DNA of 64,000 nucleotides. Origin: Elusimicrobiota bacterium. Lineage in GTDB: Bacteria > Elusimicrobiota > UBA8919. Made by a program: the position numbers and the translations under genes. This document shows positions 43,522 to 51,294 of this stretch, piece by piece. How positions within the stretch are numbered: the stretch's first letter is position 1; the number at the start of each line of letters is the position of its first letter. The notes beneath the pieces are model-generated. The model worked only from the letters and a program-made list of their open reading frames with translations. It made no database searches and was not told the origin of the DNA. Location: NCBI GenBank assembly GCA_016928195.1, contig JAFGLF010000087.1:38330-102329 (forward strand), in the 5' to 3' direction.

Positions 43522-43618
43522 ACCCAGCCCTTCCCTATATCGGAGAAAAGCGGGATTTAAAGAAAACTATTTTTAAATTTACAAATGTTAATATTATTTC
43601 ATTAGGAGGAAGGGCTGG
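43522..43618 (+). repeat. Class I palindrome before lpxB
   Basis: CCAGCCCTTCC (43524-43534) and GGAAGGGCTGG (43608-43618) are a perfect 11-bp pair. The right arm overlaps the AGGAGG ribosome binding site (43604-43609) and the G of the lpxB GTG start, so pairing would hide the initiation site. Upstream, 43464-43520 holds degenerate related words (ACCGCTTCGCCC, GAAGAGCGGGGT). Confidence 0.78.
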
Positions 43619-44724
43619 TGAAAATTTTTATATCTGCCGGTGACCCTTCAGGCGATCTGCATGGCTCAAATCTGATAAAACAGCTGAAACTTCAAAATCC
43701 GGGAGTTTCTGTTTCTGGTTTTGGCGGCAGTAAAATGTCGGCTGTTAGTGATATTCTTGATAAGGTCGCAGATTCTTCCATTATAGGTTTTTGGGAACCA
43801 GTAAGAAATATTGTACGACTTAAACGCGATTTTAATACCGCAAAGAAAATTTTTAGAGAACAAAAGCCGGATATTTTAATATTGATTGATTATTATGGTT
43901 TTAATATACATCTTGCCAAAGAAGCGAAAAAACACGATATTCCTGTTGTTTATTTTATAAGTCCTCAGGTTTGGGCAACAAGAGAAAGTAGAATAAAGGA
44001 ATTAAAAAAATATGTCAAGAAAATGCTTGTTATTTTTCCATTTGAAGAAGAGATATATAATAAAGCAGGTATTGACTGTGAATTTGTCGGCCATCCTCTC
44101 TTAGACGTTATCCCTTCGTCTCTCGTCTCTCGTCCCTCATCCCTCGGTTCTTTAACCATCGGTCTCATGCCTGGTTCAAGAATTCAGGAATTAAACAGAC
44201 ACGTTATACCTTTTTTAAAGGCAGTTAAACAAATATCTGATAATTTTGGTAATGTGAATTGTGTTATAACAGTATCATCGGATAATATCAAGGAATATAT
44301 AAAACAGAATTTTAATGACGATATTCATAATATAAAATTTATTTCGCATGGGGATTATGAACAAAGGGCAGGAATGGATGTGTGTATCACTTCATCAGGA
44401 ACTGCAACGGTGGAAAACCTTATTCTGGGAATACCGATGGTTATTGTATATAAAACATCTTTTTTTACATACTTCATAGCAAAGTCACTTATAAAAGTAA
44501 AAAATATTGGGATGGTAAATATTCTTGCAGGAGAAACGATTTGCCCGGAATTAATACAAAATGATGCAACTCCAAAAAAGATTTCGGAGATGTGTATAGA
44601 TTTGATTAGAAATGAACAAAATCTGAACACAATGAGACAGAAGATTTTAAAAACTCGCGAAAAATTGGGTGGCCCCGGTGCCGTAGAAAAGACCGCAAAA
44701 ATAATATTAAATTCAATTTCTTAA
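43618..44724 (+). CDS. lpxB: lipid-A-disaccharide synthase
   Basis: A 368-residue GT19 glycosyltransferase that joins lipid X and UDP-diacylglucosamine into the lipid A disaccharide. Family motifs: SAGDPSGDLHGSNLIKQLK, GFWEPVRN, LIDYYGFNIHLAKEAK, YFISPQVWATRESRIKELK, FVGHPLLDV, GLMPGSRIQEL, SSGTATVENLILGIPMVIVYK. Length is typical. Start is GTG 43618 inside the right arm of a Class I palindrome. A variable loop after GHPLLDV is coded by heptamer repeats (SSLVSRPSSLGS). Confidence 0.95.
   Translation: MKIFISAGDPSGDLHGSNLIKQLKLQNPGVSVSGFGGSKMSAVSDILDKVADSSIIGFWEPVRNIVRLKRDFNTAKKIFREQKPDILILIDYYGFNIHLAKEAKKHDIPVVYFISPQVWATRESRIKELKKYVKKMLVIFPFEEEIYNKAGIDCEFVGHPLLDVIPSSLVSRPSSLGSLTIGLMPGSRIQELNRHVIPFLKAVKQISDNFGNVNCVITVSSDNIKEYIKQNFNDDIHNIKFISHGDYEQRAGMDVCITSSGTATVENLILGIPMVIVYKTSFFTYFIAKSLIKVKNIGMVNILAGETICPELIQNDATPKKISEMCIDLIRNEQNLNTMRQKILKTREKLGGPGAVEKTAKIILNSIS
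44116..44146 (+). repeat. heptamer tandem repeat inside lpxB
   Basis: Four degenerate copies of TCGTCTC (TCGTCTC, TCGTCTC, TCGTCCC, TCATCCC). The period of 7 means a change of one or two units would shift the frame. Confidence 0.8.
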
Positions 44725-44784
44725 TTCTTGATTCTCGAAGCGAAGCATAGATCCCGATTTATCGGGATTAACTCTGGCATATTT

Positions 44785-45312
44785 ATGTATAACAATCTAA
44801 GAAGATTTCTTGCTTTTTTATTCGCAATAGCTGTTTTTTACTTAGGTATAAAATCCGGATATGTGTTTTACTGGGCAATCCTTATTATTTTACTGGGGCA
44901 GATTATAAGAATATGGGCGGCCGGTTACCTGAGGAAAAAAAAGATTCTTTCAGTTGTTGGTCCTTATCGATATGTCAGAAATCCGTTATATGCGGGGTCG
45001 CTTTTTATAGGTATTGGATTTGGTCTGTTTATATGGAATTTTTATGTACTATCTGTCCTTCTTGTTTTTTTTATTGGAATCTATACCCTGAAAATAAATT
45101 CAGAAGAAAAAAAACTTGAAGAGATCTTTGCAGAGCAATATGTTGAATATAAAAAACATGTTCCCAGGTGGTTCCCTACACTTAAACCATATAAAACTTC
45201 AAATGAACCCGGAGAATTTGATTTGAAACTTGCTATTATAAAAAATAAAGAGTATAATAGTATTTTAGGTTGTATTGGAATGTTGATTTTGATATTAATC
45301 TTTAAAAAGTAA
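44785..45312 (+). CDS. ICMT/PEMT-like membrane methyltransferase
   Basis: A 175-residue membrane protein of the isoprenylcysteine carboxyl methyltransferase / phospholipid methyltransferase type. About four helices are seen, with the SAM-binding signature GPYRYVRNPLYAGSLFIGIGFGL and a C-terminal EEIFAEQYVEYKKHVPRWFP. The substrate in bacteria of this kind is unknown. Start is placed at ATG 44785; the frame is open to a TTG at 44728, but that stretch is made of repeat words (CTCGAAGCGAAGC and a CCCGAT / ATCGGG hairpin). Confidence 0.8.
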   Translation: MYNNLRRFLAFLFAIAVFYLGIKSGYVFYWAILIILLGQIIRIWAAGYLRKKKILSVVGPYRYVRNPLYAGSLFIGIGFGLFIWNFYVLSVLLVFFIGIYTLKINSEEKKLEEIFAEQYVEYKKHVPRWFPTLKPYKTSNEPGEFDLKLAIIKNKEYNSILGCIGMLILILIFKK

Positions 45313-45329
45313 TGCAAATGTTTATACAA

Positions 45330-45408
45330 AGCGCTGATATGCTTATATGTTGATACGTTGATATGTAAAGTCATATATCCGTATCAGCGTATCACCGTAT
45401 CATCTTAT
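45330..45408 (+). repeat. GTTGATAC-word palindrome, ICMT/galT
   Basis: Left half GCTGATATGC, TATGTTGATACGTTGATATG; right half CATATATCCGTATCAGCG, TATCACCGTATCATC, with an 8-bp period. It ends before GCGGAGCGAAT and the galT ATG. Confidence 0.72.
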
Positions 45409-45425
45409 AATTTCGCGGAGCGAAT

Positions 45426-46424
45426 ATGCCGGAAATCAGGCAAAATCTTGTTACAAAAGACTGGGTAATTATTGCTCTTGAAAGGGCAAAACGCCCCGAA
45501 GATTTTAAGAAGAGGATAAAAACAAAAGAAGTTTTACCTGAATATGAAAAAAAATGTCCTTTCTGTCCCGGTAACGAATCTGCTATGGCCCCTGAAGAAA
45601 CATTGCGTATAGAGAAGAATGGAAAATGGCAGGTAAGAATTATTCCAAATAAGTATCCGGCACTTTCAAAAGCAGGTGAGCGCTTAAGAAAAGTTGATGG
45701 TATAAAAAGACGGCTTAGCGGAGTAGGGCTTCATGAAGTGGTCATTGAAACACCCTTGCATAATATGACAACAGCGCTTTTGCCGGAAAAACATCTACAG
45801 TGTATTATAGAATCATACAGGCAGAGATATAATGAAATGGCTAAGGATAACCGTATAGAAATGATAATAATTTTTAAAAATCATGGTGAGGCAGCAGGAA
45901 CGTCCTTAATACATCCTCATTCACAGATAGTTGCAACTCCTGTAGTGCCAACGCAGGTTAGGGAAAGATTTATTAATACACAGAAGTATTTCGATGAAAA
46001 TCTTGAGTGTGTGTTTTGTAAAATCCTTGCCGAAGAATTGAAAGACGGAACACGAATAGTTTTAGAAACAAAACACTTTGTAGCTTTTATTCCCTATGCT
46101 GCGATGTCGCCATTCCATTGCTGGATTTATCCCAGGAGACATTCTTCGAGTTTTGGAGATATAACGGATGATGAGGTTACAGATTTAGCAGTTAATCTTA
46201 AACTTACATTAATGAAGTATTATCATGGACTGAACGACCCGGATTTTAATTTTGTGATCCGTTCTTCGCCCACTGATATGAAAAAGCTGGATTTTTTTCA
46301 CTGGTATGTCAGCATTGTCCCGAGAATTACAAAAGTTGCGGGATTTGAACTCGGTTCGGGAATGTTCATAAACAGTTCTCTCCCGGAAAATGATGCAAGA
46401 TTTTTAAGAGAAGTAAAGATTTGA
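45426..46424 (+). CDS. galT: galactose-1-phosphate uridylyltransferase family enzyme
   Basis: A 332-residue HIT-superfamily nucleotidyltransferase of the GalT group, which exchanges UMP between UDP-glucose and galactose-1-phosphate. The nucleophile motif HPHSQ is in LIHPHSQIVATPVVP; zinc-site cysteines are in CPFCPGNES and CVFCKILAEE; other blocks are RIIPNKYPAL and the C-terminal FHWYVSIVPRITKVAGFELGSG. ADP-glucose-phosphorylase-like members share these motifs, so the sugar specificity is not proven. A GGAG-containing flank (GCGGAGCGAAT) precedes the ATG. Confidence 0.82.
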   Translation: MPEIRQNLVTKDWVIIALERAKRPEDFKKRIKTKEVLPEYEKKCPFCPGNESAMAPEETLRIEKNGKWQVRIIPNKYPALSKAGERLRKVDGIKRRLSGVGLHEVVIETPLHNMTTALLPEKHLQCIIESYRQRYNEMAKDNRIEMIIIFKNHGEAAGTSLIHPHSQIVATPVVPTQVRERFINTQKYFDENLECVFCKILAEELKDGTRIVLETKHFVAFIPYAAMSPFHCWIYPRRHSSSFGDITDDEVTDLAVNLKLTLMKYYHGLNDPDFNFVIRSSPTDMKKLDFFHWYVSIVPRITKVAGFELGSGMFINSSLPENDARFLREVKI

Positions 46425-46426
46425 GA

Positions 46427-46530
46427 GGCCGCAGAGATCGCAGAATATTCGCAGAGGCCGCAGAAAAGAGCAAAATCCGCCGTGGCGAACTGCGTAATCC
46501 GTGCTGTTCATCAGCGTAATCTGCGCTTAC
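46427..46530 (+). repeat. GCAGA-word palindrome, galT/msbA
   Basis: Left half CCGCAGAGATCGCAGAATATT, given by words CGCAGAGAT and CGCAGAATATT, then CGCAGAGGC and CGCAGAAAAG at 9-11 bp spacing; right half CTGCGTAATCCGTGC, AGCGTAATCTGCGC. A TCCGCCGTGGCGAA pair is nested. Confidence 0.68.
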
Positions 46531-46533
46531 AAT

Positions 46534-48255
46534 ATGAAAATCGTAAAAAGATTATTTAGCTATCTGAGACCATACAAAGCAAAATTTGTAAATGCTGTTT
46601 TATGCATGATAATGGTTGCAGTTTTCCAGTCTGCTCTCATGTATCTTATAAAACCGGCAATAGACGAAATCTTCAGGGCTAAAAACGTAAAACTCATTCT
46701 ACCTATAGTATCCGGCATAATCGTAGCGTCTTTTTTCAAATTCATTTTTGCGTATTTTCAAAGTTACATACTTTCCTGGATTGGACAACGCGTTGTAAAA
46801 GATATCAGGGATGAGATGTATAAGAAACTCATAAACCTTTCGCTTCCATACTTCATAAAATCATCCACCGGAAAACTAATTTCCCGTCTCACATACGACG
46901 TTTCTCTTATACAGATGGCAATCGTTATGGTGCCCAGAAACACTCTCAGGGACGGCTTGCAGATACTTTTTTACTTAGGTATGCTGTTTTATCTTAACTG
47001 GAAGTGGACGCTTGCTGCTATAGTGGCATTCCCGCTTATTTCAGTTGTGATAGCCACCATAGGCAAAAAGATAAGAAGACGTGCAAAGAGAGTTCAGTCG
47101 CTTACAGCCGATATATATTCCCTGCTTCAGGAAAAAATTACAGGAATAAAACTTATAAAATCATCCACTACGGAAAAATACGAAACAGATATTATGGAAA
47201 AACAGAACCAGAATTATTTTAATATACTTATGCGTCTGACAAAAGCAGATGTCCTTCAGGCGCCTCTTATAGAGTTTCTGGCTGTAATAGGCATAGGGAT
47301 AGTGATAATCTGGGGCGGCTCCGAAGTAATCAACGGAACCGCAACCCAGGGGACGTTCATTGCGTTTGTGGCAATTGTAATGTCTATGTATAAACCTGCG
47401 AAATCCCTGACAAATGTCAATACGGATATCCAGACGGCTATTGCCGCTGCTGAAAGGATGTTTGAGGTCATAGATGCTAAGCCGACGGTAATCGAACTAC
47501 CAGATGCAAAAAATATATCTGAGTTTTCAAATGAAATTAAATTTGAGGACATTTCGTTTGAGTATAATCAGAATGAACCGGTTTTAAAAAATATATCCTT
47601 GACTATAAAAAAGGGGGAAACAATAGCACTTGTAGGACCGAGCGGGAGCGGAAAGACTACTTTTGTAAGCCTGTTGGCAAGATTTTTTGATCCTGTATCC
47701 GGAAGAATTACAATTGATGGTGAGGATATAAAAAAGTTTACACTTAAGTCTTTGAGACGGCAGATGGGAATTGTTACCCAGGAGACAATTCTTTTTAATG
47801 ACACCGTTGCTAATAATATTTCATATGGTATGTCCGATGTCAGTATTGAAAATATAAAAGAGTCTGCCAGGAAGGCAAATGCACATGATTTTATAATGAA
47901 GCTTCCTGACCAGTATAATACAATAATCGGTGAAAAGGGTATTATGCTTAGCGGGGGCGAAAGGCAGAGACTTGCAATAGCCAGGGTAATTTTTAGAAAT
48001 CCGCAGATATTGATACTTGATGAAGCAACCTCTGCCCTTGATTCAGAATCGGAAATACTTGTTCAGGGTGCCATAGCAGAGCTGATGAAAGGAAAGACAA
48101 CTATTGCTATAGCGCACAGATTGTCGACCATTAAATCAGTGGATAAAATTGTAGTTATTAATAAATGCAGAATAGTAGACAGCGGCAAACATTCGGAACT
48201 GCTAGAAAAATCGGCTTTATATAAACAATTATACGAACTGCAGCAATTTAAATAA
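46534..48255 (+). CDS. msbA: lipid A export ABC transporter MsbA
   Basis: A 573-residue type IV ABC exporter: six membrane helices (residues about 20-320) fused to a nucleotide-binding domain. Walker A is GPSGSGKTTFVSLLA, the signature is LSGGERQRLAIARVI, Walker B is ILILDEATSALDSES, and the H-loop is IAIAHRLST. Its place after lpxB and its membrane domain fit MsbA, the flippase that moves core-lipid A across the inner membrane. The start is at ATG 46534; the frame is open further upstream only through the GCAGA palindrome. Confidence 0.88.
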   Translation: MKIVKRLFSYLRPYKAKFVNAVLCMIMVAVFQSALMYLIKPAIDEIFRAKNVKLILPIVSGIIVASFFKFIFAYFQSYILSWIGQRVVKDIRDEMYKKLINLSLPYFIKSSTGKLISRLTYDVSLIQMAIVMVPRNTLRDGLQILFYLGMLFYLNWKWTLAAIVAFPLISVVIATIGKKIRRRAKRVQSLTADIYSLLQEKITGIKLIKSSTTEKYETDIMEKQNQNYFNILMRLTKADVLQAPLIEFLAVIGIGIVIIWGGSEVINGTATQGTFIAFVAIVMSMYKPAKSLTNVNTDIQTAIAAAERMFEVIDAKPTVIELPDAKNISEFSNEIKFEDISFEYNQNEPVLKNISLTIKKGETIALVGPSGSGKTTFVSLLARFFDPVSGRITIDGEDIKKFTLKSLRRQMGIVTQETILFNDTVANNISYGMSDVSIENIKESARKANAHDFIMKLPDQYNTIIGEKGIMLSGGERQRLAIARVIFRNPQILILDEATSALDSESEILVQGAIAELMKGKTTIAIAHRLSTIKSVDKIVVINKCRIVDSGKHSELLEKSALYKQLYELQQFK

Positions 48256-48256
48256 C

Positions 48257-48340
48257 GGTACGAATAGCACGAATGGTAACGAATGTCGCGAATATTTTTC
48301 GTGTGATTCGTATGTTTTATTCGTGTAATTAGTGTTTAAC
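48257..48340 (+). repeat. ACGAAT-word palindrome, msbA/PorV
   Basis: Left half TACGAATAGCACGAATGG, TAACGAATGTCGCGAAT; right half ATTTTTCGTGTGATTCG, TTTTATTCGTGTAATTAGTG. Same word family as the lpxD/lpxC copy; ends next to the PorV ATG. Confidence 0.7.
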
Positions 48341-49342
48341 ATGAGAAAAAGATTTTTTTTAATAATTTTGTGTTTTTTTTATATTAATATAGCATTAGAA
48401 GCAAAAGAAAAACTGGAACTTCCTGCATATATTTATAATAGTAAAGCAATTGATGCTAAGGCTATAGCAATGGGTGAAGCATTTACGGCAGTAAGTGATA
48501 ATGCTTCGGCTGTATATTGGAATCCTGCGGGTGTGAGGCAAGTAGAAGTAGGAAATATAACAGTATGCAGGAAGGTTTCTGAAGAGACCGATGCTGATTA
48601 TGACGAGCTTTTTGCAGATAATCCGCTCGAAGCTAAAAAACTTCGCTTTGTTGGTCTTGTTTCCTTGGGGATGGCGCTCTCTTTTAAACCAATTACACGC
48701 TATTCGGGAATATATCAGAATAAACAAATAGAACTAAAAGTAAACCAATATTCACTTGTAATGTCCGAACAATATACTAAAAGGATGGCTATAGGACTAT
48801 CTCTGGGTTATATATCTTCGCAGGTTACAATGCTTGATACAACAGTTCCTTCGGCAAATGTATCACGCGGTAATGGTTTGTCCATAGGTGTAGGGTTGCT
48901 TTATGAAGCCAGTGATTCTTCAAAAATAGGTTTTAGTATACAAAATGTTCCCGGCTATATCTGGTGGGATGATTATGATAGGCATCAGCTAAAAACACAC
49001 ATGCGGACAGGGGTTTCTTCAAAACCTGCAGAATGGTTTTTGGTTTCAATGGATTATGAGAATATACGTTCTACCAAAAAGGAATATTATCATGCCGGTA
49101 TTCAGCAGACTGTTGCAGAAAATTTGTTTTTCAGGGAAGGTATTATTTCCGAAGATTTTTTCAGAAGCTCTGATAAAAGAGCCTATACTTGCGGTATAGG
49201 TTATGAAATAAAAAATTTTGTGATTGATACTGCAGTTAAAACATATAAACTTGACAATATAGATAAAGACAAGGTTGCAGAGTATACCATTTCAATAATA
49301 ATCCCTTCCCATACTCTTGGTTCGAAAGTAAAACAAAGATGA
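48341..49342 (+). CDS. PorV/PorQ-family outer-membrane protein
   Basis: A 333-residue exported protein. The signal peptide is KRFFLIILCFFYINIALEA. The family hallmark follows at once: KAIAMGEAFTAVSDNASAVYWNPAGV, shown by its parts MGEAFTAVSDNAS and YWNPAGV. Beta-strands fill the rest (MALSFKPITRYSG, AIGLSLGYISSQVTML, KIGFSIQNVPGYIWWDDY). It is the second PorV-like barrel in the window, without the CsgG domain of the first. PorV-type proteins take part in type IX secretion in Bacteroidetes or act as general outer-membrane proteins; its exact role here is unknown. Confidence 0.78.
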   Translation: MRKRFFLIILCFFYINIALEAKEKLELPAYIYNSKAIDAKAIAMGEAFTAVSDNASAVYWNPAGVRQVEVGNITVCRKVSEETDADYDELFADNPLEAKKLRFVGLVSLGMALSFKPITRYSGIYQNKQIELKVNQYSLVMSEQYTKRMAIGLSLGYISSQVTMLDTTVPSANVSRGNGLSIGVGLLYEASDSSKIGFSIQNVPGYIWWDDYDRHQLKTHMRTGVSSKPAEWFLVSMDYENIRSTKKEYYHAGIQQTVAENLFFREGIISEDFFRSSDKRAYTCGIGYEIKNFVIDTAVKTYKLDNIDKDKVAEYTISIIIPSHTLGSKVKQR

Positions 49343-49513
49343 ACCCAGCCCTTCCTAAACCCAGCCCCTTTTAGCTTCAGGGGTAAACTTAATGTTGAAA
49401 ATTCGCGAAAGGAGCTGGGTAAAATTTCCAGGGAAGAGCAGGAGAAAACCAGCTCCGCATAAAGAGGATTTTAATGACTAAAGAATGTATTTTAGTAATA
49501 GGAGGGGCTGGGT
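49343..49513 (+). repeat. nested Class I palindrome, PorV/relA
   Basis: The outer left arm ACCCAGCCCTTCCT (49343-49356) starts right after the TGA stop; the outer right arm GGAGGGGCTGGGT (49501-49513) ends in the GTG start of the next gene. Inside lies a second left copy, ACCCAGCCCC (49359-49368), with its own right copy GGAGCTGGGT (49411-49420), and ACCAGCTCC at about 49448-49456. One element appears inserted in another. An overlapping ATG (49339) opens MNPALPKPSPF. Confidence 0.75.
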
Positions 49514-50942
49514 GAATATAAAATCCTATGTCGCCGCAAACCCTTCCTTTAAATCACAGGTAGAGAATGCTCTCCTTTTTGCAGAAAAAAACCTTGCAGG
49601 TTTAAAGCGATCTTCAGGCAGAACTTACTATCAGCATGCATTAGGGGTTGCTGAAAATCTCGCTGAGCTAAATTTTGACCCGCTAGCGGTTATATCCGGT
49701 ATCCTTCATGATATTCTTGAAGATACAAAGATTGAAAAGGAAAATATACAGAAACAATTTGGAAACGAAATTGCAAATATTGTTGAGGGTGTCACAAAAA
49801 TAAAAAAATTTACTTCTATCTTAAGCGACAATGACCGTCACGGAGAAAATATAAGAAAACTTATCATAGCAACAGCAAAAGATATAAGAGTAATTTTCGT
49901 AAAACTTGCTGACCGTCTGGATAATCTTATGGATTTAAAATATCTTCCCAGGGATAGAATAATTAGAATGGCTAACGAGACACTTGATATATATGCTCCA
50001 ATTGCTCATCGCTTGGGGGTTTATACACTAAAGGCAAAACTGGAAGATTATGCGTTTATGAACCTGGAGCCCGAACTTTTTAAGGAGCTTTCGGTAAAAA
50101 TTAATGAGCGTGAAGCAGAGCAGCAGGAAACACTTAATAATATAGTCAGGATTTTAAGGAAAAACCTTGAGCCACTGAATGTATATTTACGGATCAGTGC
50201 AAGGCCGAAGAATATTTACAGTATATCCAGAAAAATGAAAAAACAAAATAAGCCGTTTGAAGAAATACAGGATATTTTAGGAATAAGGATTATAACCGAT
50301 ACGGTGGAAAGTTGTTATTCTATATTAAGTAAACTTAATGATATTTTTCAGCCGGTAACCGGTAGTTTCACGGATTATATAGCACATCCGAAGCCAAACA
50401 TGTATAGATCTATACATACAACAGTGAAAATTCCGGAAAATCACATAATAGAAATACAGATAAGGACTGAGGAAATGCATAGAATAGCGAGTTACGGAAT
50501 TGCCGCACACTGGAAATATAAGGAAAGTTCAAAGGCAGGTGGAAATAAAAGCCGGGATTTTGATGAAAAGATATCGTGGCTGGCATCAATTATTGAATGG
50601 CAGGGAAGCAGCAGTTCCAAAGAATTTATAGCCGGTTTAAAAACAGAACTGGAATTTAATCAGGTTTTTGTTTTTACTCCGGAAGGTGATATTAAATCAT
50701 TGCCGGTAGGTTCAACACCTGTTGATTTTGCCTACAAAGTTCATACGGATATAGGCAATCACTGTCACGGTGCTAAGGTAAATAATAAAATGGTAACCCT
50801 AAAGTACAATCTGCTCAATGGCGATACGGTAGAAATACTTACTAGTAAAAACGCACATCCATCCCAGGATTGGCTGAAATTTGTTAAAACGCCTCTTGCT
50901 AGAACTAAAATAAAAAACTACGATAAGAGCAAAAAGAAATAG
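49512..50942 (+). CDS. RelA/SpoT-family (p)ppGpp enzyme without C-terminal ACT region
   Basis: A 476-residue stringent-response enzyme. The HD hydrolase domain (about 30-180) looks intact: YYQHALGVAE, GILHDILEDT, LADRLDN. The synthetase domain (about 215-335) has ARPKNIYSISRKM, IQDILGIRII, PKPNMYRSIHTTV and EIQIRTEEMH. A TGS domain follows (about 375-440; VFTPEGDIKSLPVGSTPVDFAYKVHTDIG, start shown). The protein ends just after TGS, lacking the helical, zinc-finger and ACT domains. Two glycines usual in the synthetase (GRPKHIYSI, NGYxSLHT) are Ala and Met here, so synthesis may be weak and hydrolysis dominant; that is inference. Start is GTG 49512 in the palindrome's right arm. Confidence 0.87.
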   Translation: MNIKSYVAANPSFKSQVENALLFAEKNLAGLKRSSGRTYYQHALGVAENLAELNFDPLAVISGILHDILEDTKIEKENIQKQFGNEIANIVEGVTKIKKFTSILSDNDRHGENIRKLIIATAKDIRVIFVKLADRLDNLMDLKYLPRDRIIRMANETLDIYAPIAHRLGVYTLKAKLEDYAFMNLEPELFKELSVKINEREAEQQETLNNIVRILRKNLEPLNVYLRISARPKNIYSISRKMKKQNKPFEEIQDILGIRIITDTVESCYSILSKLNDIFQPVTGSFTDYIAHPKPNMYRSIHTTVKIPENHIIEIQIRTEEMHRIASYGIAAHWKYKESSKAGGNKSRDFDEKISWLASIIEWQGSSSSKEFIAGLKTELEFNQVFVFTPEGDIKSLPVGSTPVDFAYKVHTDIGNHCHGAKVNNKMVTLKYNLLNGDTVEILTSKNAHPSQDWLKFVKTPLARTKIKNYDKSKKK

Positions 50943-50943
50943 G

Positions 50944-51025
50944 GAATACGATGATATGGAAATATGTTGATATGTATAAATGATTATAGCATATTTACGT
51001 ATCAGCTTATCAACGTATCAACTTT
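50944..51025. repeat. GTTGATAC-word palindrome between convergent relA and rpmB
   Basis: Left half TACGATGATATGG, AATATGTTGATATG; right half CATATTTACGTATCAGC, TTATCAACGTATCAAC. Unlike most copies it lies between two converging genes, 3' to both, so it cannot serve as a start-site element there; it may end transcription in both directions. Confidence 0.7.
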
Positions 51026-51051
51026 ATTAGTTTTGTGTCAGGTTGGCATGG

Positions 51052-51243
51052 TTATCCTGCTTTGGTTATGCGGTTGGATTTAATACATTTCGTACAGACA
51101 AACGTAGAAACCGGTTTACCCTTAAGAATAATCTTGATTTTCTGCAGGTTGGGTTTGAATTTTCTTTTGCTTGCTCTGTGTGAATGACTAATACTATTTC
51201 CCGAGGTTGTTTTTTTGCCGCAAATAGTACACTTGAATGCCAT
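51052..51243 (-). CDS. rpmB: 50S ribosomal protein L28
   Basis: A 63-residue L28 of the zinc-ribbon type: CTICGKKTTSGN near the N-terminus and CTKCIKSNRI near the C-terminus provide two CxxC pairs. The SHSHRASKRKFKPNLQKI stretch is the rRNA-binding core of the family. A GGAGG ribosome binding site lies upstream of the ATG. It is transcribed divergently from recG, from a promoter much like that of rpsT. Confidence 0.95.
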   Translation of the reverse strand: MAFKCTICGKKTTSGNSISHSHRASKRKFKPNLQKIKIILKGKPVSTFVCTKCIKSNRITKAG

Positions 51244-51266
51244 ATAATATATCCTCCAGTAAAGGA

Positions 51267-51294
51267 ATTATACTAAAAAGGAAGAAAATGTCAA
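51267..51294 (-). promoter_or_regulatory. rpmB promoter, -35 over the recG start codon
   Basis: On the minus strand TTGACA (51289-51294) and TATAAT (51267-51272) are separated by 16 bp. The -35 box is the complement of the recG start (ATG TCA ATA). The first spacer bases (TTTTCTT) are the same as in the rpsT promoter. Confidence 0.8.
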
